Source: Codonopsis lanceolata | Lineage: Eukaryota > Streptophyta > Magnoliopsida > Asterales > Campanulaceae | Direction: 5' to 3' | Length of the DNA stretch: 64,000 nt | Assembly: GCA_013146195.2 (NCBI GenBank) | Contig: CM028377.1 | Span: 35,779,632-35,843,631, forward strand | Part shown: positions 11,730-22,690 of the stretch, piece after piece | Layout: every line of letters begins with the position of its first letter | Numbering within the stretch: position 1 is the stretch's first letter | Made by a program: the position numbers and the translations under genes | The notes under the pieces: generated by a model | What the model was told of the DNA's origin: nothing | What the model saw: the letters and a program-made list of their open reading frames with translations, nothing else | Databases searched by the model: none

Positions 11730-12865
11730 ATATTTTCAATGTCAAGCCACATTTTGAAATCCAATATTGATCATAAAAGGGGTCTAAAATTAACATGGAA
11801 ATGGTGTTTGTTATTGTCAAAAATGGCATAGTTTGTGGTCAAGACTAAAAAATGAATCTTTAAAACCAATACTTTGAAATGCTACTTTCTTTTGGTAGAA
11901 TATCTTGACTAGCTATTTTACATGTTAATTCTCATATCAAAAACATGTCAAGTTGATAATCGACCAAGCAAGCATGTTTTTGGTATTTTTGATAGATTAA
12001 TGAATTTGAGTTAAACTTCAAAGTTGACTATATTTTAATGAAAGCCAAGGATATTAGTTTAACCTCCTGTCACTCTATTTATCTCATAACATTTGGGATA
12101 CATTTGTGACATTTTGACATGTCATTTTGTTTGAAACAAAAAACCATGGACCAAGGCACTTTGACCGACCATTAGGAGACAAACATGTTTAGCAACCTTT
12201 GACATCGAAAGGGTGAATTGGGTGCCTAACACCTTCCCAATTCGTAACTTAGCCCCCAAATTCTTAGAATTTAGGTTTTCTTCCGTTCCTCCATTAACGG
12301 AAGTGGCGACTCTTGTTGATATCTATTTCGAGAGTTTCATTTTGAAGTTGAAGCATATTCTACATGCTTAAGTTAGAATCATTGCCTTCTTTCATTATGA
12401 CGAGGGTTCGAAACAAGGTTCTCACAACACCCCATTTCTGTAATGTATTTATGTACAACCCAAAGTATAATACCTCAATGTAAGAAATAAGGTGTAGAAA
12501 TTGAGTTTTGGGGTGTGATTAGCCTCCATCAATTTTTTATTTATCAACCAATATTTTTAGCTGTATATTACATTAATAGGTAGATTATAAATAACCTTTA
12601 CAACCATAGGTCAGGTTTGAATTTCGCCCCTCAACTATTAATTGAAGCAATATAGCCCCTTAACATCATTATCTTTAATCACATCTTATGTCATGATAAT
12701 GTTATTTGAGTTGACAAAACATCGTCTATGTGAGACTCATGTCGCCATTTTCATGCATTCCTTTACCATAATGTCCTTATGTTTCACTTGACTATCTTGA
12801 CCATAAATAGTTGATATATCCATATGGGATTACAACTAAAAGAAAACTAGTATTGTAATTAACTG
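11730..12865. other. AT-rich intergenic sequence; possible old LTR-end remnant
   Basis: No gene seen. At about 12205-12315 a stretch reading GGTGAATTGGGTGCCTAACACC and ending GTGGCGACTC resembles the conserved R-U5 and primer-site junction of some plant LTR elements. That resemblance is from memory of the pattern and is weak. The rest is AT-rich without structure I can name. Confidence 0.3.
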
Positions 12866-13586
12866 AAGGATTAATATATTATTTGGTCCTTGAACTATTC
12901 ACGAAATATGTATTTGGTCTCATTATTTTTTTATGTAAGCATTTGGTCCTTGAACTTGGTTTTTACTGTGAGACTCTCTCGCGGGGTTACCGTGAGCTTT
13001 GCCGTCAAAATTTATTTAAAATCTCAAATTTGCCCTTCGTTATCTTTTTACAATATCGGTCTTCAATACCTACCAAAAAACATATTCATCTTTCTGTAAA
13101 ATCAAATAACCCAGAATGAGAAAAAATAAAAATAAAAAACAAATTATGTATTGTGTGCACAAAATTACATATTTTTTTAGGTGTACTTGACAATAACATT
13201 ACTCATAAAAAAAACAGGGGAGCTTCTTTATCTTCCACGTCTTTTCCTTGTTTGGAAAAATTTTCAGTCCAAACTCCAAATTGTCCAGCTTTACCAACTC
13301 CACTTTTCATTCCAAACTCAGCTGAATCAACTATAGTTTCAATAGAATGGAGGAAGAAAGTCACGAAATGAATAGCAGAGTTCAAGTAATCGTAGTCCTA
13401 TACCTAGTTCAAGGCCACATTAACCCAATGTGTCAATTCTCCAAGCGATTAGCCTCCAACCAGGGCCGGCCCTGGGGGAGTGGCGGAAGGGGCTACTGCC
13501 ATGGGCCCCCTTTTTTTTACGCCCCAAATGTTTTGGTACTACCTTATATTTATTATATATATTAAAGTGTCAAGAATGTTAATAAT

Positions 13587-13652
13587 TGATTCTCTTAACC
13601 TGTTGGTTAAAGTGCTTATGATTTAAGTTAAAGGTTTTAGGTTCGAATCATG
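13587..13652 (+). repeat. tRNA-like (SINE-type) promoter boxes within the hAT element
   Basis: TGGTTAAAGTG (13604-13614) fits an A box and GGTTCGAATC (about 13640) fits a B box, spaced about 30 bp, as in tRNA-derived SINE heads. A second weaker pair follows around 13722 and 13756. It is not a tRNA gene because I cannot fold a full cloverleaf. Confidence 0.4.
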
Positions 13653-13678
13653 TGTTGTTACTTGTTAATTGTATATAA

Positions 13679-13877
13679 CTTATAATGTGTTGATAATTAT
13701 AATAAAAAATAGATGATCCAATGGTTAACATATTTGACAAATTGTGAAAGATCTTGGGTTCAATTCTTGCTAAATATTTGGCATATTTGGCAAAAAAAAT
13801 TTAAGTTATAATGTGTTGATAATTATAATAAAAAATAGATGATCAAATGGTTAACATATTTGGCAAATTGTGAAAGG
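13679..13877 (+). repeat. 72-bp direct repeat, two copies
   Basis: The segments 13679-13750 and 13806-13877 are nearly identical, sharing GATAATTATAATAAAAAATA. They lie within the small hAT element. Confidence 0.8.
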
Positions 13878-14981
13878 CAATTTTATTTTTGGTCATGGGC
13901 TCACGAAACTCAGAGCCGGCCCTACTCCAACAGCATAAAGGTAACACTAATTACCACCGATAAATTCATTAAATCCATTCAATTAATCCAATCTCAAACC
14001 ATCAATTTCCCCATCAATATTGTTCAAATCTCCGACGGTTTCAACGATTTTATTATTCTTTTTATTCTTCAAAAAATCACCTTCTCCACAGGGTTATAGC
14101 AAGAATATTCACACACCGAAGCAACCAATTCCCAAATTCAGCAATTAATCGAAAAAAATTGAAACAATATTACATGAATCTGTGTGAGGGAGTTCCAAAA
14201 TAAGGTGTTCTGTAATTGACGAGGGAGAGAGATATGGGCTGACCAGTTACGTTGCCTTCTATGGAATTGAGGAACCAAAATTAAAGTTGCAGCCAGAGAA
14301 CGCGAACGGAAAATGGCAGGAGACAGCTTGTCGGATATGTTACAGAGAATGGAGACTTACCGGCCTGAGATGGAGGTGAAGCAGCGATAGACGCGTGGGA
14401 CTGGTGTTATGGTCGAGACAGACATATTTTAAGCGAATAGAGAGAGAGAATGAAAGATCGATGGCAGACGCGAGGGATTTTTTGCCAGGGCATGAGGGAA
14501 GTCGCTGGGGGCCATGGCAGATTTGGGTCAGCGATGAATAAGAAGAATAGACGGAGGAGAAAGAAATTGGAGGAGGAGGCTGGTGGCTATGGTGGAGATG
14601 CGCCAGAGACAGAGGAGATGGGTGCGGGATCTGGGCTTGAAGTTGTTGAGGGGAGGAAAGCAATGGAGCTGGGGCTATGGCGGATTTGGGGAGATTGAGC
14701 ACGAGGGATGAGAGAGAGAGAGAGGGTGAGGAAGACCGCTGTTGGGAGAAATAGTAGATTTAGTTTCAAGGGAAAATTTGGGATTTCATAAGACCCTCTA
14801 TGATGTAAGGGTAAATTTGGAATTTTAAATAAATTTTAACGGCAAAACTTGCGATAATTCCGTGAGAGAGGAATCTCACAGCAAAAATCGAGTTTAAAGA
14901 TCAAATGCATACATAAAAAAATAATGGGACCAAAGGTATATTTCATAGATAGTTTAGGGACTAAATGATATATTAATCCTT

Positions 14982-15354
14982 AATTGAAATATGAAGTAAT
15001 TATAGAATTGTACTACAACTATCTGTTTCCAAAAGATTGTCTTGACTAAGAAAAAAATAATTGATTCTATTATAAAAATTACTTTCACATTTCGTATATA
15101 ATTTTCATACTTTATTTTTTTTTTGTTTCAATAATAATTGTTCTGTTTCTAAAAATAATTAGAAAAAAATAATTTTACCACTTTACTCTTACTTTTTCTG
15201 TTTATTTCATTATGGTCACATAAGTTTTAAAAAACAATATATTAACAAGTATTTATAATAGAATCAATTAATTTTTCTAATCTGTATATCCAGTTAGATA
15301 TAACGATTATTTAGAAACAGATGGAATCACATATTGTGTATTTTCCAAAGAGCT
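14982..15354. other. AT-rich sequence with a possible degraded Stowaway-like MITE
   Basis: CTATCTGTTTCCAAAAGATTG (15019-15039) is matched in inverted orientation by the sequence at about 15300-15325 (AGAAACAGATGG). This suggests a roughly 310-bp MITE remnant with another nested end near 15120-15170. Boundaries are not certain. No gene. Confidence 0.35.
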
Positions 15355-15565
15355 ATGATATTTCGAGCTAGAGCTTGTAGTATTATTACAAGCTTTAGTA
15401 TTAGTGTCGTTAAATCAAATCTCCTAAGATATTTACACCGTTAGATTAAATATGTTCCTTTTTAAGTAATGATATGAACATTCCAAATCATCATCAACTT
15501 AATCATCTAACGGCTTAAACACTAAAGCTCATAATTATATCACAAGCTCTAGCTCGTAATATCAT
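15355..15565. mobile_element. MITE of about 211 bp with 60-bp inverted repeats
   Basis: The left end ATGATATTTCGAGCTAGAGC and the reverse complement of the right end ATGATATTACGAGCTAGAGC continue as inverted repeats for about 60 bp. I find no clear target duplication in the flanks, so the superfamily is not assigned. Confidence 0.65.
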
Positions 15566-16630
15566 TTGTCTTTTCCAAAAAATACTCACATGAAAATCTA
15601 ATTAAGGGTAAATGATACAGGTAGCTTCTAAAAAATGAAAGATTAGAAAGTGGATTTTCGTAAAGAAAATGAAAATGACAAATCCCCCATTGTACCTTTA
15701 GTTGTGATTTAAATCTAGCATTAAATATAATAATTTACTTTAATTAGAAAGTCAAAACACAAAATAGTCAATTCGGTATCGTACTCAAAGGGGATTTACT
15801 TTATTTAAAACAAAAGAGTAGTAATATATGAATTACTGACTGGAAATCCTTTTGAAGTTATTAGCATGAGTAAGGATAAATATAGGCCCTATTTACTAAA
15901 TACAGCCCCCCTCCCCGAGTAAAAAGACCAAGATGACCTCAACTATCAAAATTTATCGATTGTGTAGCTAGTTTTAAAATTTTTCAAAATTTAGTAGAAA
16001 TAAATTATATAATTTACCAACTAGTTATATAAAATATAAATAAGGAAGCTATTTAATTAGTTTATGGAATTGATTAGAATTTTGCATAGATTGGGGTCAA
16101 TTTATATCACAAAAATATTTGGTCAACCCTTTCTTGTTTTTTGTGTGATTAAATATAGAAGCATGGCTAAAACTAACGGTCTTACAGATATTTTTTGTAA
16201 GACAAATCATCTTTATTCGACTTACCGTGTATTGGTGGGATGAACTGTGAAAGAGTGAAGCTTGTTTTATAAATAAAGATCTTACATGAAATTTACCCAA
16301 TAAACATTACCCATAATTATTTCAATTAAAAAAGTAAAAAACCATCTTCTTTTTTTCAAATTTCTTTAAAACACATTTGATTTGAAAAGAAAAGAGCTTT
16401 TTTTTTCATAAATAGTTTAAATATTACCAACTAGTAGTATAAATTATAAATAAGGTAGTTACAAATTTTATGGGATTGATAAATTAGAATTTGCAGAAAT
16501 TAGAATCAATTAACATCTCGAAAATATTTGGTCAACCATTTCCATATTTTTTGTGACTAAATATAGAAACATAACCCTCATTCTTTTACGTAAAAAACAA
16601 TGTTTTTTAAACTATTATTAATTAATTTAT
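15566..16630. repeat. AT-rich sequence with a 150-bp direct repeat
   Basis: The segments about 16003-16160 and 16415-16575 align imperfectly, sharing ACCAACTAGT, AAATATTTGGTCAACC and GACTAAATATAGAA-like stretches, offset by about 410 bp. No coding sequence is recognised, and the short minus-strand frame at 16300-16097 has no known motif. Confidence 0.5.
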
Positions 16631-16780
16631 TTTGGGTAAGTCTCGTTTAATATCGTCTTACGGATCTTTATTCGAAAGATGGAGTTTCACTCTCTTACAA
16701 CTCAATCCACCAACACACAATGGATAAGGTAAGGAGGATCCGTGTTACAAAAAAATATGTATAAGGCCGTCCTACCCAAA
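16631..16780. mobile_element. Short MITE, 150 bp
   Basis: TTTGGGTAAGTCTCG at the left is inverted at the right (reverse complement TTTGGGTAGGACGGC). A related right end occurs around 38400-38450 and related sequence near 43970-44090, so this is a repeated family in the window. Confidence 0.45.
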
Positions 16781-16810
16781 TTTTTGTCATTATTTGTTTT
16801 TAACCCCTAA

Positions 16811-17716
16811 TAGGGGTGAGCAGCCCAGCCCATGAGCCTGTACAGCCCACTGTGCCCGGGCCAAAGTGCCCGTGCCCATGGGCTGATATATAGTGCTGGG
16901 CTTTAGAGATGTTAGATGCCCGCGGGCTTGGGCACACCTGGGCCTTCAAGTTCTAATGTCCATCTAAGCCCGGTCCGGCCTATCATCACATTAAGTTTTT
17001 TAAATTTTAAATATATTATAATTATATCATTACTCTATTAGTATCTCTTAGTATCTGTCTATTAGATATTTCATATATAAAATTATATATAAACAAAATC
17101 ACAAATTATATTATTATATACTACTATAATATATTATACACTAACATAATCCACTATCCAGATTAGTCAATATAGTGAAATGAATTAGTGATATACCAAT
17201 AGGTCCAATACTAAAGGCCAAAACTCAAAAGGGAAAGTGAAAGTGTGAATTGGGTTTGTTCTGATTTGGGTTTGTTTTCTTGCGTCATTATTGAAAATAG
17301 CATTTGGTTTCAAATTTTAGGTGTTCATGATGTTTGATTAGGGGTTAATTGTCATCAATGTGTTGAGTTGCAAGTCAAATGAATGATTTCAAGGTTTTTA
17401 TCGTATATTGTTTTGTTTGGGAGCTAATGAAATAATGAAAATACTTTGTATTAGTTGAAATTTGGTTCTTCATAGTTCTGTTACATTGTAGACAATCGAA
17501 TGAACTGAAGGGAGGAGCAATCAACGCCATCGGCATTCGCCTCTATACCCTTTGCCGTCGGAAAGCCCATCTAAGCCCGTGCCCGTCCAATGCCCGTTCA
17601 CTGATACCTGTGGGCTTGTCTACGGTACTGGGCTTTTTAAAATGATGCCCGCTACCATATGGGCCTATACTGGGCATTACCAATGCCCGCAGGCTTAGGG
17701 CCCGTGCACACCCCTA
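16811..17716. mobile_element. hAT-type non-autonomous element with GC-rich ends
   Basis: An 8-bp target duplication ACCCCTAA flanks it (16803-16810 and 17717-17724). The ends are inverted: TAGGGGTGAGCA and TAGGGGTGTGCA. Both subterminal regions are packed with GCCCGTGCCC and GCCCGCGGGC-like motifs, typical of plant hAT elements whose transposase binds many short subterminal sites. The interior is AT-rich and non-coding. Confidence 0.85.
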
Positions 17717-17834
17717 ACCCCTAACATAATCGGTAATTTAAAATAGTTTGAAAACATTTTAATCTTTTTGTTTGGGGACTGCCTTTAGTAAAAGGGGAAT
17801 GTAGTTAGTAGCTATGATTAGACATTAGCATTCA

Positions 17835-18955
17835 CTAGATTTTGTGCTCGTGCCTATGGCACGGTACCAGTATTTATATAATCAGTGTATGAAGTGAGTA
17901 TGATGCGAATAAATTAATATATGCTTTAGATTTTGTAGGGGTCATATCAATGTACACTACACAAAACAATGACGACATCTCAAAAACTAAAGAAAAACAC
18001 ATTTTATTTACAATAAAATTTTGTAACTCATCTAAAAATACTATAATTAAACATCCAAAAGCATTCTCTCTCACACACACTTACCCAACTTATGTTAATT
18101 GAAATAAACTTACAAATGAAAATTTCAGACGAAAACCATAAAATAAACTGAATGATACAGAGCGAACTAACAAAAAACAATTCGAAACCGAAATCACAAA
18201 GATTTCATACCAATAAGGGAACGATAGCATAATTTAAAAAAAAAGAAATTAAAAATACAAATATTTAAAATTACAAATATTAATTACAAAACTTACGAAC
18301 TATTTTCTTAAAAAAAAACTAAATGTAGGCCGGACAAAAACTAAATTGAGATTTTAGCTGATTACGATAACAATCAATTAAGAAACTACAAACTAAATAT
18401 TTGTACAACAGTAAATCTATACTACACATAAAAAATAGAGATAATCATGGAGAAGAAAGTTATTTAAAATTACAAAAATTAATTACAAAACTTATGAATA
18501 ATTTTTAAAAAAAAACTAAATCTAGGCCGGACAAAAATTAACTTGAGATTTCAGTTGATTACGATAACAATCAATTAAGAAACTATAAAGTAAAGATTTG
18601 TAAAACAATAAATCTATACTATAATTAACTCCTTGTACACACACTTGAGAAAATTGAGATTTAATCTTAGTCAGTAATTAACTTTTCAAAAGATTTAATC
18701 ATAACCGGTAGTTATGTTTGGTAAAAATGAATCATGGCCAATAGTTAACTACTTAGTGAAATGACAACCGTAGGATGATAATAGGAGAAAGGGTTTGAGA
18801 ATAAAAGGGAATCCAAACCTAATTCTAATAGTATAAGGAAACCTAGAAGATGAGGTTACCCAAATAAATGACAGCCGTAGGATGACAGTAAAAAAAAATT
18901 AAATTCTGACCTCTAAATAGTCCTAGTAAATTACCTAGTTTCTTTATAATATAGA
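17835..18955 (-). mobile_element. Helitron H1 (non-autonomous)
   Basis: Read on the minus strand it begins TCTATATTATAAAG at 18955 and ends at 17835 with a hairpin (CGTGCC-TAT-GGCACG), about 10 nt and CTAG. These are the hallmarks of a Helitron: 5' TC, 3' hairpin then CTRR. The base after CTAG is T, as expected for insertion between A and T. Its 5' end directly abuts the 3' CTAG of H2 with no spacer. No Rep or helicase sequence is present. Confidence 0.8.
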
Positions 18956-19500
18956 CTAGTACTCTTGCCCGTGCCGATGACACAGCGCTAGTTTGAAAAT
19001 TTATCAATAAATTAAGCAGATGTCGTGGAAATGAATTAATATTTACTTATAATTTGTATCGGTTGGATATATGTACATTGCACAACGAAAAGGGAGAAAA
19101 CCCAAATACCTATACCTAACAAAATAAAACATTTTACTTCGATATTTATTTCATAGGAAAACCAAGAAATAAATATTTTAATTGTAATTACTGTTAAAAT
19201 ATGAATAGAAAATTTTATTGTTTTCTCAATAACGAAAACTCAGTCTTCTTCTTCTGGGGGTTCTTGCTTAACAGCAACTAGTACTCTTGCCCGTGCCGAT
19301 GGCACTGTGCTAGTTTGAAAATTTATCAATAAATTAAGCAGATACCGTGGAAATGAATTAATATTTACTTATAATTTGTATGGATTGAATATATGTACAC
19401 TACACAACGAACAAGGAAAAAACCCAAATACCTATACCTAACAATATAAAACATTTTACTTCGATATTTATTTCATAAGAAAACCAAGAAATAAATATTT

Positions 19501-20127
19501 TGAACTGCCCGGCTCAATTGGCCCAAGTTTTTGGTCACACGCCAGGCACGTGACCATTGTTTATGCAAGCGAGCATGACCTCAATCTTCAGCGAGCTGGG
19601 AGCTTAATTAGCGAGCAGAATCAAAGCGCGAGCATGATTTGCTATGCTCGCCAATACGAGAACTGCCATCAGTTGAGGACATGCAGTTATGTCCGAGCAA
19701 GAATTCCAGCTAAGTTGAGGACGGTTATGTCCGGGAAACTCTCCATTCAGGCCGTTAAATTTAATGGAGGAATTAATGGGGCAGTTAATATGCCCGCCAT
19801 TTATGCCACAGTCATTAGTGGACAGTTAAAGGCAGTTAAGAGCAGTTTTGATCAGTTATGCTCTCCGGTAATTATAAAAGCCCCTGAGAATGAAGGGAAA
19901 AGGTATGCAATTTCTACCCTCTAGCCGAAACTCTGTTAAAATACACTCTCAGTTTGCTCTATTGTACTGATTCTTGCGCCGGAGGGCTTTTACAGGGGGT
20001 GCCCCTACCTAGTTCACGGTTTACTTCACTTATTGCAGATTTGGGCTTTGAGGGAATAAGACACGTTGAAAGCCAGGTATCTTGATTGGACCGACCCAAT
20101 GCATCCAGGGAGATTTTGGACGCATCA
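19501..20127 (+). repeat. 5' LTR of the Tat element
   Basis: TGAACTGCCCGG to GGACGCATCA. A TATA box, ATTATAAAAG, is at 19871-19880. The U3 part carries repeated GCGAGCAT-type motifs, including an inverted pair around 19632-19651 (GCGAGCATG and ATGCTCGC). An open frame at 19550-19924 lies wholly within the LTR and is not a gene. Confidence 0.92.
19871..19880 (+). promoter_or_regulatory. LTR TATA box
   Basis: ATTATAAAAG in the 5' LTR, conserved at 30781-30790 in the 3' LTR. It is the likely core promoter for the sense transcript. Confidence 0.7.
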
Positions 20128-20128
20128 G

Positions 20129-20147
20129 TTGGTTCCATTGCCGGGAA
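20129..20147 (+). promoter_or_regulatory. Primer-binding site, tRNA-Asp-like variant
   Basis: TTGGTTCCATTGCCGGGAA follows the LTR. It resembles the TGGCGCCGTTGCCGGG site used by Athila/Tat elements but differs where CG dinucleotides would be. The second Tat element has TTGGTTCCGTTGC at the same place, so part of the difference is shared. Confidence 0.65.
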
Positions 20148-20209
20148 AGAAAGTCTTTACGGTAGTAGATTTGTGTGATTTGATAGTTGTTTCTCTTGAA
20201 GCTTTGACA

Positions 20210-21751
20210 ATGGCGGAAAATGGAATTAATGGTGGCAGTGGCAGTCGTCTGGAAGAGGTGCATCCAACTCCTAGCCTTAATCAGTTAGCTGGGAATAATG
20301 TTCCTCCACCTCATGATGCTCGCCACCAACTCAACCAGAGGCGTGGAGTCGATTCATTGGCTTGGAGTGCTGAGGCAGCAGTGGGATTGGCACATGAATT
20401 TCGAGAGGAAGCTCTGCGTCAAAGGGCCATATATCTGGGTCAGATGCATCAGCTCAACTTACAGTTGATTGCAATGGGTAAGCCACCATTGTCCATCGAG
20501 CTGGACCCCTTACCAGCCTTGTCAGCTCTGAGTCAGGCAGCAGGTGTTTCCCGCACTGGCGGTAATCAAATGAATCCCTTGGTCGTTCATTCCCAGCCAC
20601 GAGCACAAGGATCTAGGGGACGCGAGCAGCCAGAGGGCAGTAAAGCTAGTCACAGAATTGTGCCCAGTGTCCACTCAAGGCTAGGTCCACGGGTGGGGGA
20701 TGATTCTGCTCAATCTCGCCGTCATCAACATACACCTTCTCCTCCAAGGTCGCATGTTCGCAAGTTTCGTTCACCTTCGCCACGGCGGTCACGTGCTTAT
20801 AACCGCCATTCACGATCACCAAGGGGGTCTTATGTTCATCGACGCAAAACTCCCTCGCCTAAACGATCTCATCATTCTCATCATTCCCAGGCGAAATATG
20901 ATTTGAATCAACCGGTTGCACCAACTGTTCAGCTCGCTGGGGTGCCTCAGGTCCAGGTGGCGCAGGCCGTGGGGATTACTCAAGCCGGTGGAGATATGGG
21001 TCCCCCACAAGCCCCTCCTATGCCTGTGGTACAGCCTCAGCTCAGGGGTGGTTTGCCTACAACCATAAACATGCAGGATTTCGAAGAGCTGAAGCGCCGT
21101 ATGGAAGCCTGGGAGCAAGGCAAGGCTTTGGATGGGAATTTCTTGGGTACGTCAGCCAGCCCGCTAGCCCCCTGGATTGAGAACGCTCCGCCAGCACAGG
21201 GACTTATATTCTCGAATATAAAGGAGTACACAGGCAAGACGAAGGCCAGGGATTGGTTGATGTCGTTCGAATCGCAGATCGGCTTGGTGACTTCGGATGA
21301 AGCTCTGAAAATTAGAGCTTTTGTTGGCGTGTTGCAAGGGAAAGCTTTAGCCTGGATGGGGGCACTGCCACGACGATCAATTAATAATTGGGCTGATCTG
21401 CGAGCAAAATTCTTGGCAGATTTTGGAACGGCGGGCACACTGGCAAAGACAAGGGCCGACTTGTCAAAAGTTATACAGGGGGTGCATGAGTCCACAGCGA
21501 GTTACCTTGAGCGATTTACCAAGGTATTGGAGCAAGTTCCCAGGTTGACCGAGCAGGAGGTAACCCTATGCTTTGAAACGAGTTTGCTTGAGGGTGAAGG
21601 TGGCCTGCGGTCAGAGTTGAGCATGCGTGAGCCAAAAACGCAAGCGGAAATGCTCATGCGAGCACAGAAGTGGTGTGCCCGGGAGACGGCAAAAAAGGAG
21701 AAGAAAAAGGAGAATAATGAAGCTGCTGGAAACTCCAAGGGAAATGGCTAG
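20210..21751 (+). pseudogene. Tat element gag
   Basis: I place the start at the ATG of MAENGINGG (20210), downstream of the primer site; the frame is open further upstream through the LTR but that would put the start inside repeat DNA. The first ~160 residues are Gln-, Pro- and Ala-rich. A basic Ser/Arg/Pro stretch follows (SPSPRRSR, RSPRGS, TPSPKRSHH) near residues 165-225. A capsid-type retrotransposon gag domain lies at about residues 325-485 (KARDWLMSFESQIG, ALAWMGALPR, FLADFGT, SYLERF). The frame meets TAG at 21749-21751 and continues open in the same frame into the zinc motif and protease. TAG where CAG (Gln) would fit suggests a C-to-T change rather than a natural gag terminator, although programmed readthrough cannot be excluded. 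Confidence 0.85.
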
Positions 21752-22690
21752 GCAGGAAGTGGAGGTTATAATAAAAGCAAGTCCAGATATGATCGGCCAA
21801 AGGAATTTCTTCGCGAATCAGATCTGACTCTACTTAACACACTACGCGAGGACATCATGTATGAGATAAGGAATGAACTTCCTAATCCACCTCGCATGAA
21901 CCCGGCCACAGCTAGTGAATGGGATCAAACAAAGCGGTGTGCCTATCATGACGATTATGGGCATACCACGGAGGAATGTTGGCCGTTGAAGAAGGCCACT
22001 CAGAAATTGATTAATGAAGGGTGGTTGGACCGCTTCAAGCGAGATGGAGGAAATAGGGGGAATGCCCCCATGAGAGAAGCCCCACCGATCAGAGGGGTGA
22101 TCAATGTTATAATGGATGAGGAGCCTACTCCGACCCAGCTCGGAAAGCAAATATACTCTTTATCCAAAGTTGTAGATCGGCCTGCTGCCTTGCAAGATGG
22201 AGAGCAAGCTATCCAATTTACCCGCAGTGAGCTGGCGAGTAGTGTGGCCGGCGAACAGTCTTTGATCGTTTCGGCATTGGTAGATGGCTGGGTTGTGCAC
22301 AGAATTTTGGTGGACACTGGAACGTGCCGAGACGTGATGTATTATTCTTGTTTCCAGGGGCTCGAGCTGAGTGATGATCGGTTAAAACCATATGCGGGGA
22401 CATTGGAAGGATTTACCAACCATAAGGTCCCGATCAAAGGTACGGTTGAGTTGGAAGTGTTCATTGGCGAAGGGAGCAAGACGCGAGCTGAGAAGATCAC
22501 TTTCATGGTGATCGATTTGAAGTCTCCCTATAACATAATCCTAGGTGTGCCGAGCATAGCAAAGTTTCAAATGGTGGCATCAATTCCACATCAGCGAGCA
22601 AAGTTCTACACCGACTAGGGAGTGGGGACGCTAAGAAGCCAGCCTAGATCAGTGCTCGAGTATGTGCGGGATAGCCAAAGAAAGAAATAG
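21752..22690 (+). pseudogene. Tat gag C-terminal zinc motif and aspartic protease
   Basis: Same frame as gag. CAYHDDYGHTTEECW (about 21940-21980) gives a Cys-x2-His-x4-His-x4-Cys arrangement typical of Tat gag C-termini. The protease has the catalytic D-T-G in ILVDTGTCRDVMY (Asp codon 22313-22315), followed by the flap-like region and YNIILGVPSIAKF near 22530-22570. Two in-frame TAG codons lie at the end of the protease (22616-22618) and at 22688-22690. Both fit CAG to TAG. The protease core itself is intact in sequence. Confidence 0.85.

Larger units (their letters stand above)
13461..13923. mobile_element. Small hAT-type element inside the UGT fragment
   Basis: The left end CAGGGCCGGCCCTG and the reverse complement of the right end AGGGCCGGCTCTGAG are inverted repeats of hAT type. 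Flanks are CCTCCAAC (13453-13460) and ACTCCAAC (13924-13931), a target duplication matching at 7 of 8 bases. Removing the element and one duplication restores the glycosyltransferase frame. The interior holds tRNA-like boxes and a 72-bp direct repeat and no transposase. Confidence 0.75.
13347..14099 (+). pseudogene. Captured 5' fragment of a UGT74-like UDP-glycosyltransferase
   Basis: The start is ATG at 13347. The frame reads through VQGHINPM and QFSKRLASN to 13460, is cut by an hAT insertion (13461-13923), and resumes in frame at 13932 with IKVTLITTDKFIKSIQ and INIVQISDGFND. These are the N-terminal acceptor-binding motifs of plant family 1 glycosyltransferases, closest in my judgement to UGT74. 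The codon where the catalytic His of the first beta strand is expected (before V-I-V) is CAA, Gln. After the SDGFND motif similarity stops and a TAG ends the frame at 14097-14099. The PSPG donor-binding box is absent. It is a truncated passenger of the surrounding Mutator-like element. Confidence 0.8.
12866..14981. mobile_element. Pack-MULE-like element with about 190-bp terminal inverted repeats
   Basis: The left end AAGGATTAATATATTATTTGG and the reverse complement of the right end AAGGATTAATATATCATTTAG begin inverted repeats about 190 bp long, still alignable up to about 13055 on the left. The interior is unrelated to the ends and includes a captured 5' fragment of a UDP-glycosyltransferase gene and a G-rich 14.3-14.7 kb stretch. 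This layout fits a non-autonomous Mutator-like element. The 9-bp flanks (AATTAACTG and AATTGAAAT) match at only 5 of 9 positions, so no target duplication is claimed. Confidence 0.65.

Noticed and set aside
19550..19924. 124-codon frame in the 5' Tat LTR and its counterpart at 30553-30834
   Set aside because: They lie within LTR sequence, upstream of or across the TATA box, and have no protein-like motif.
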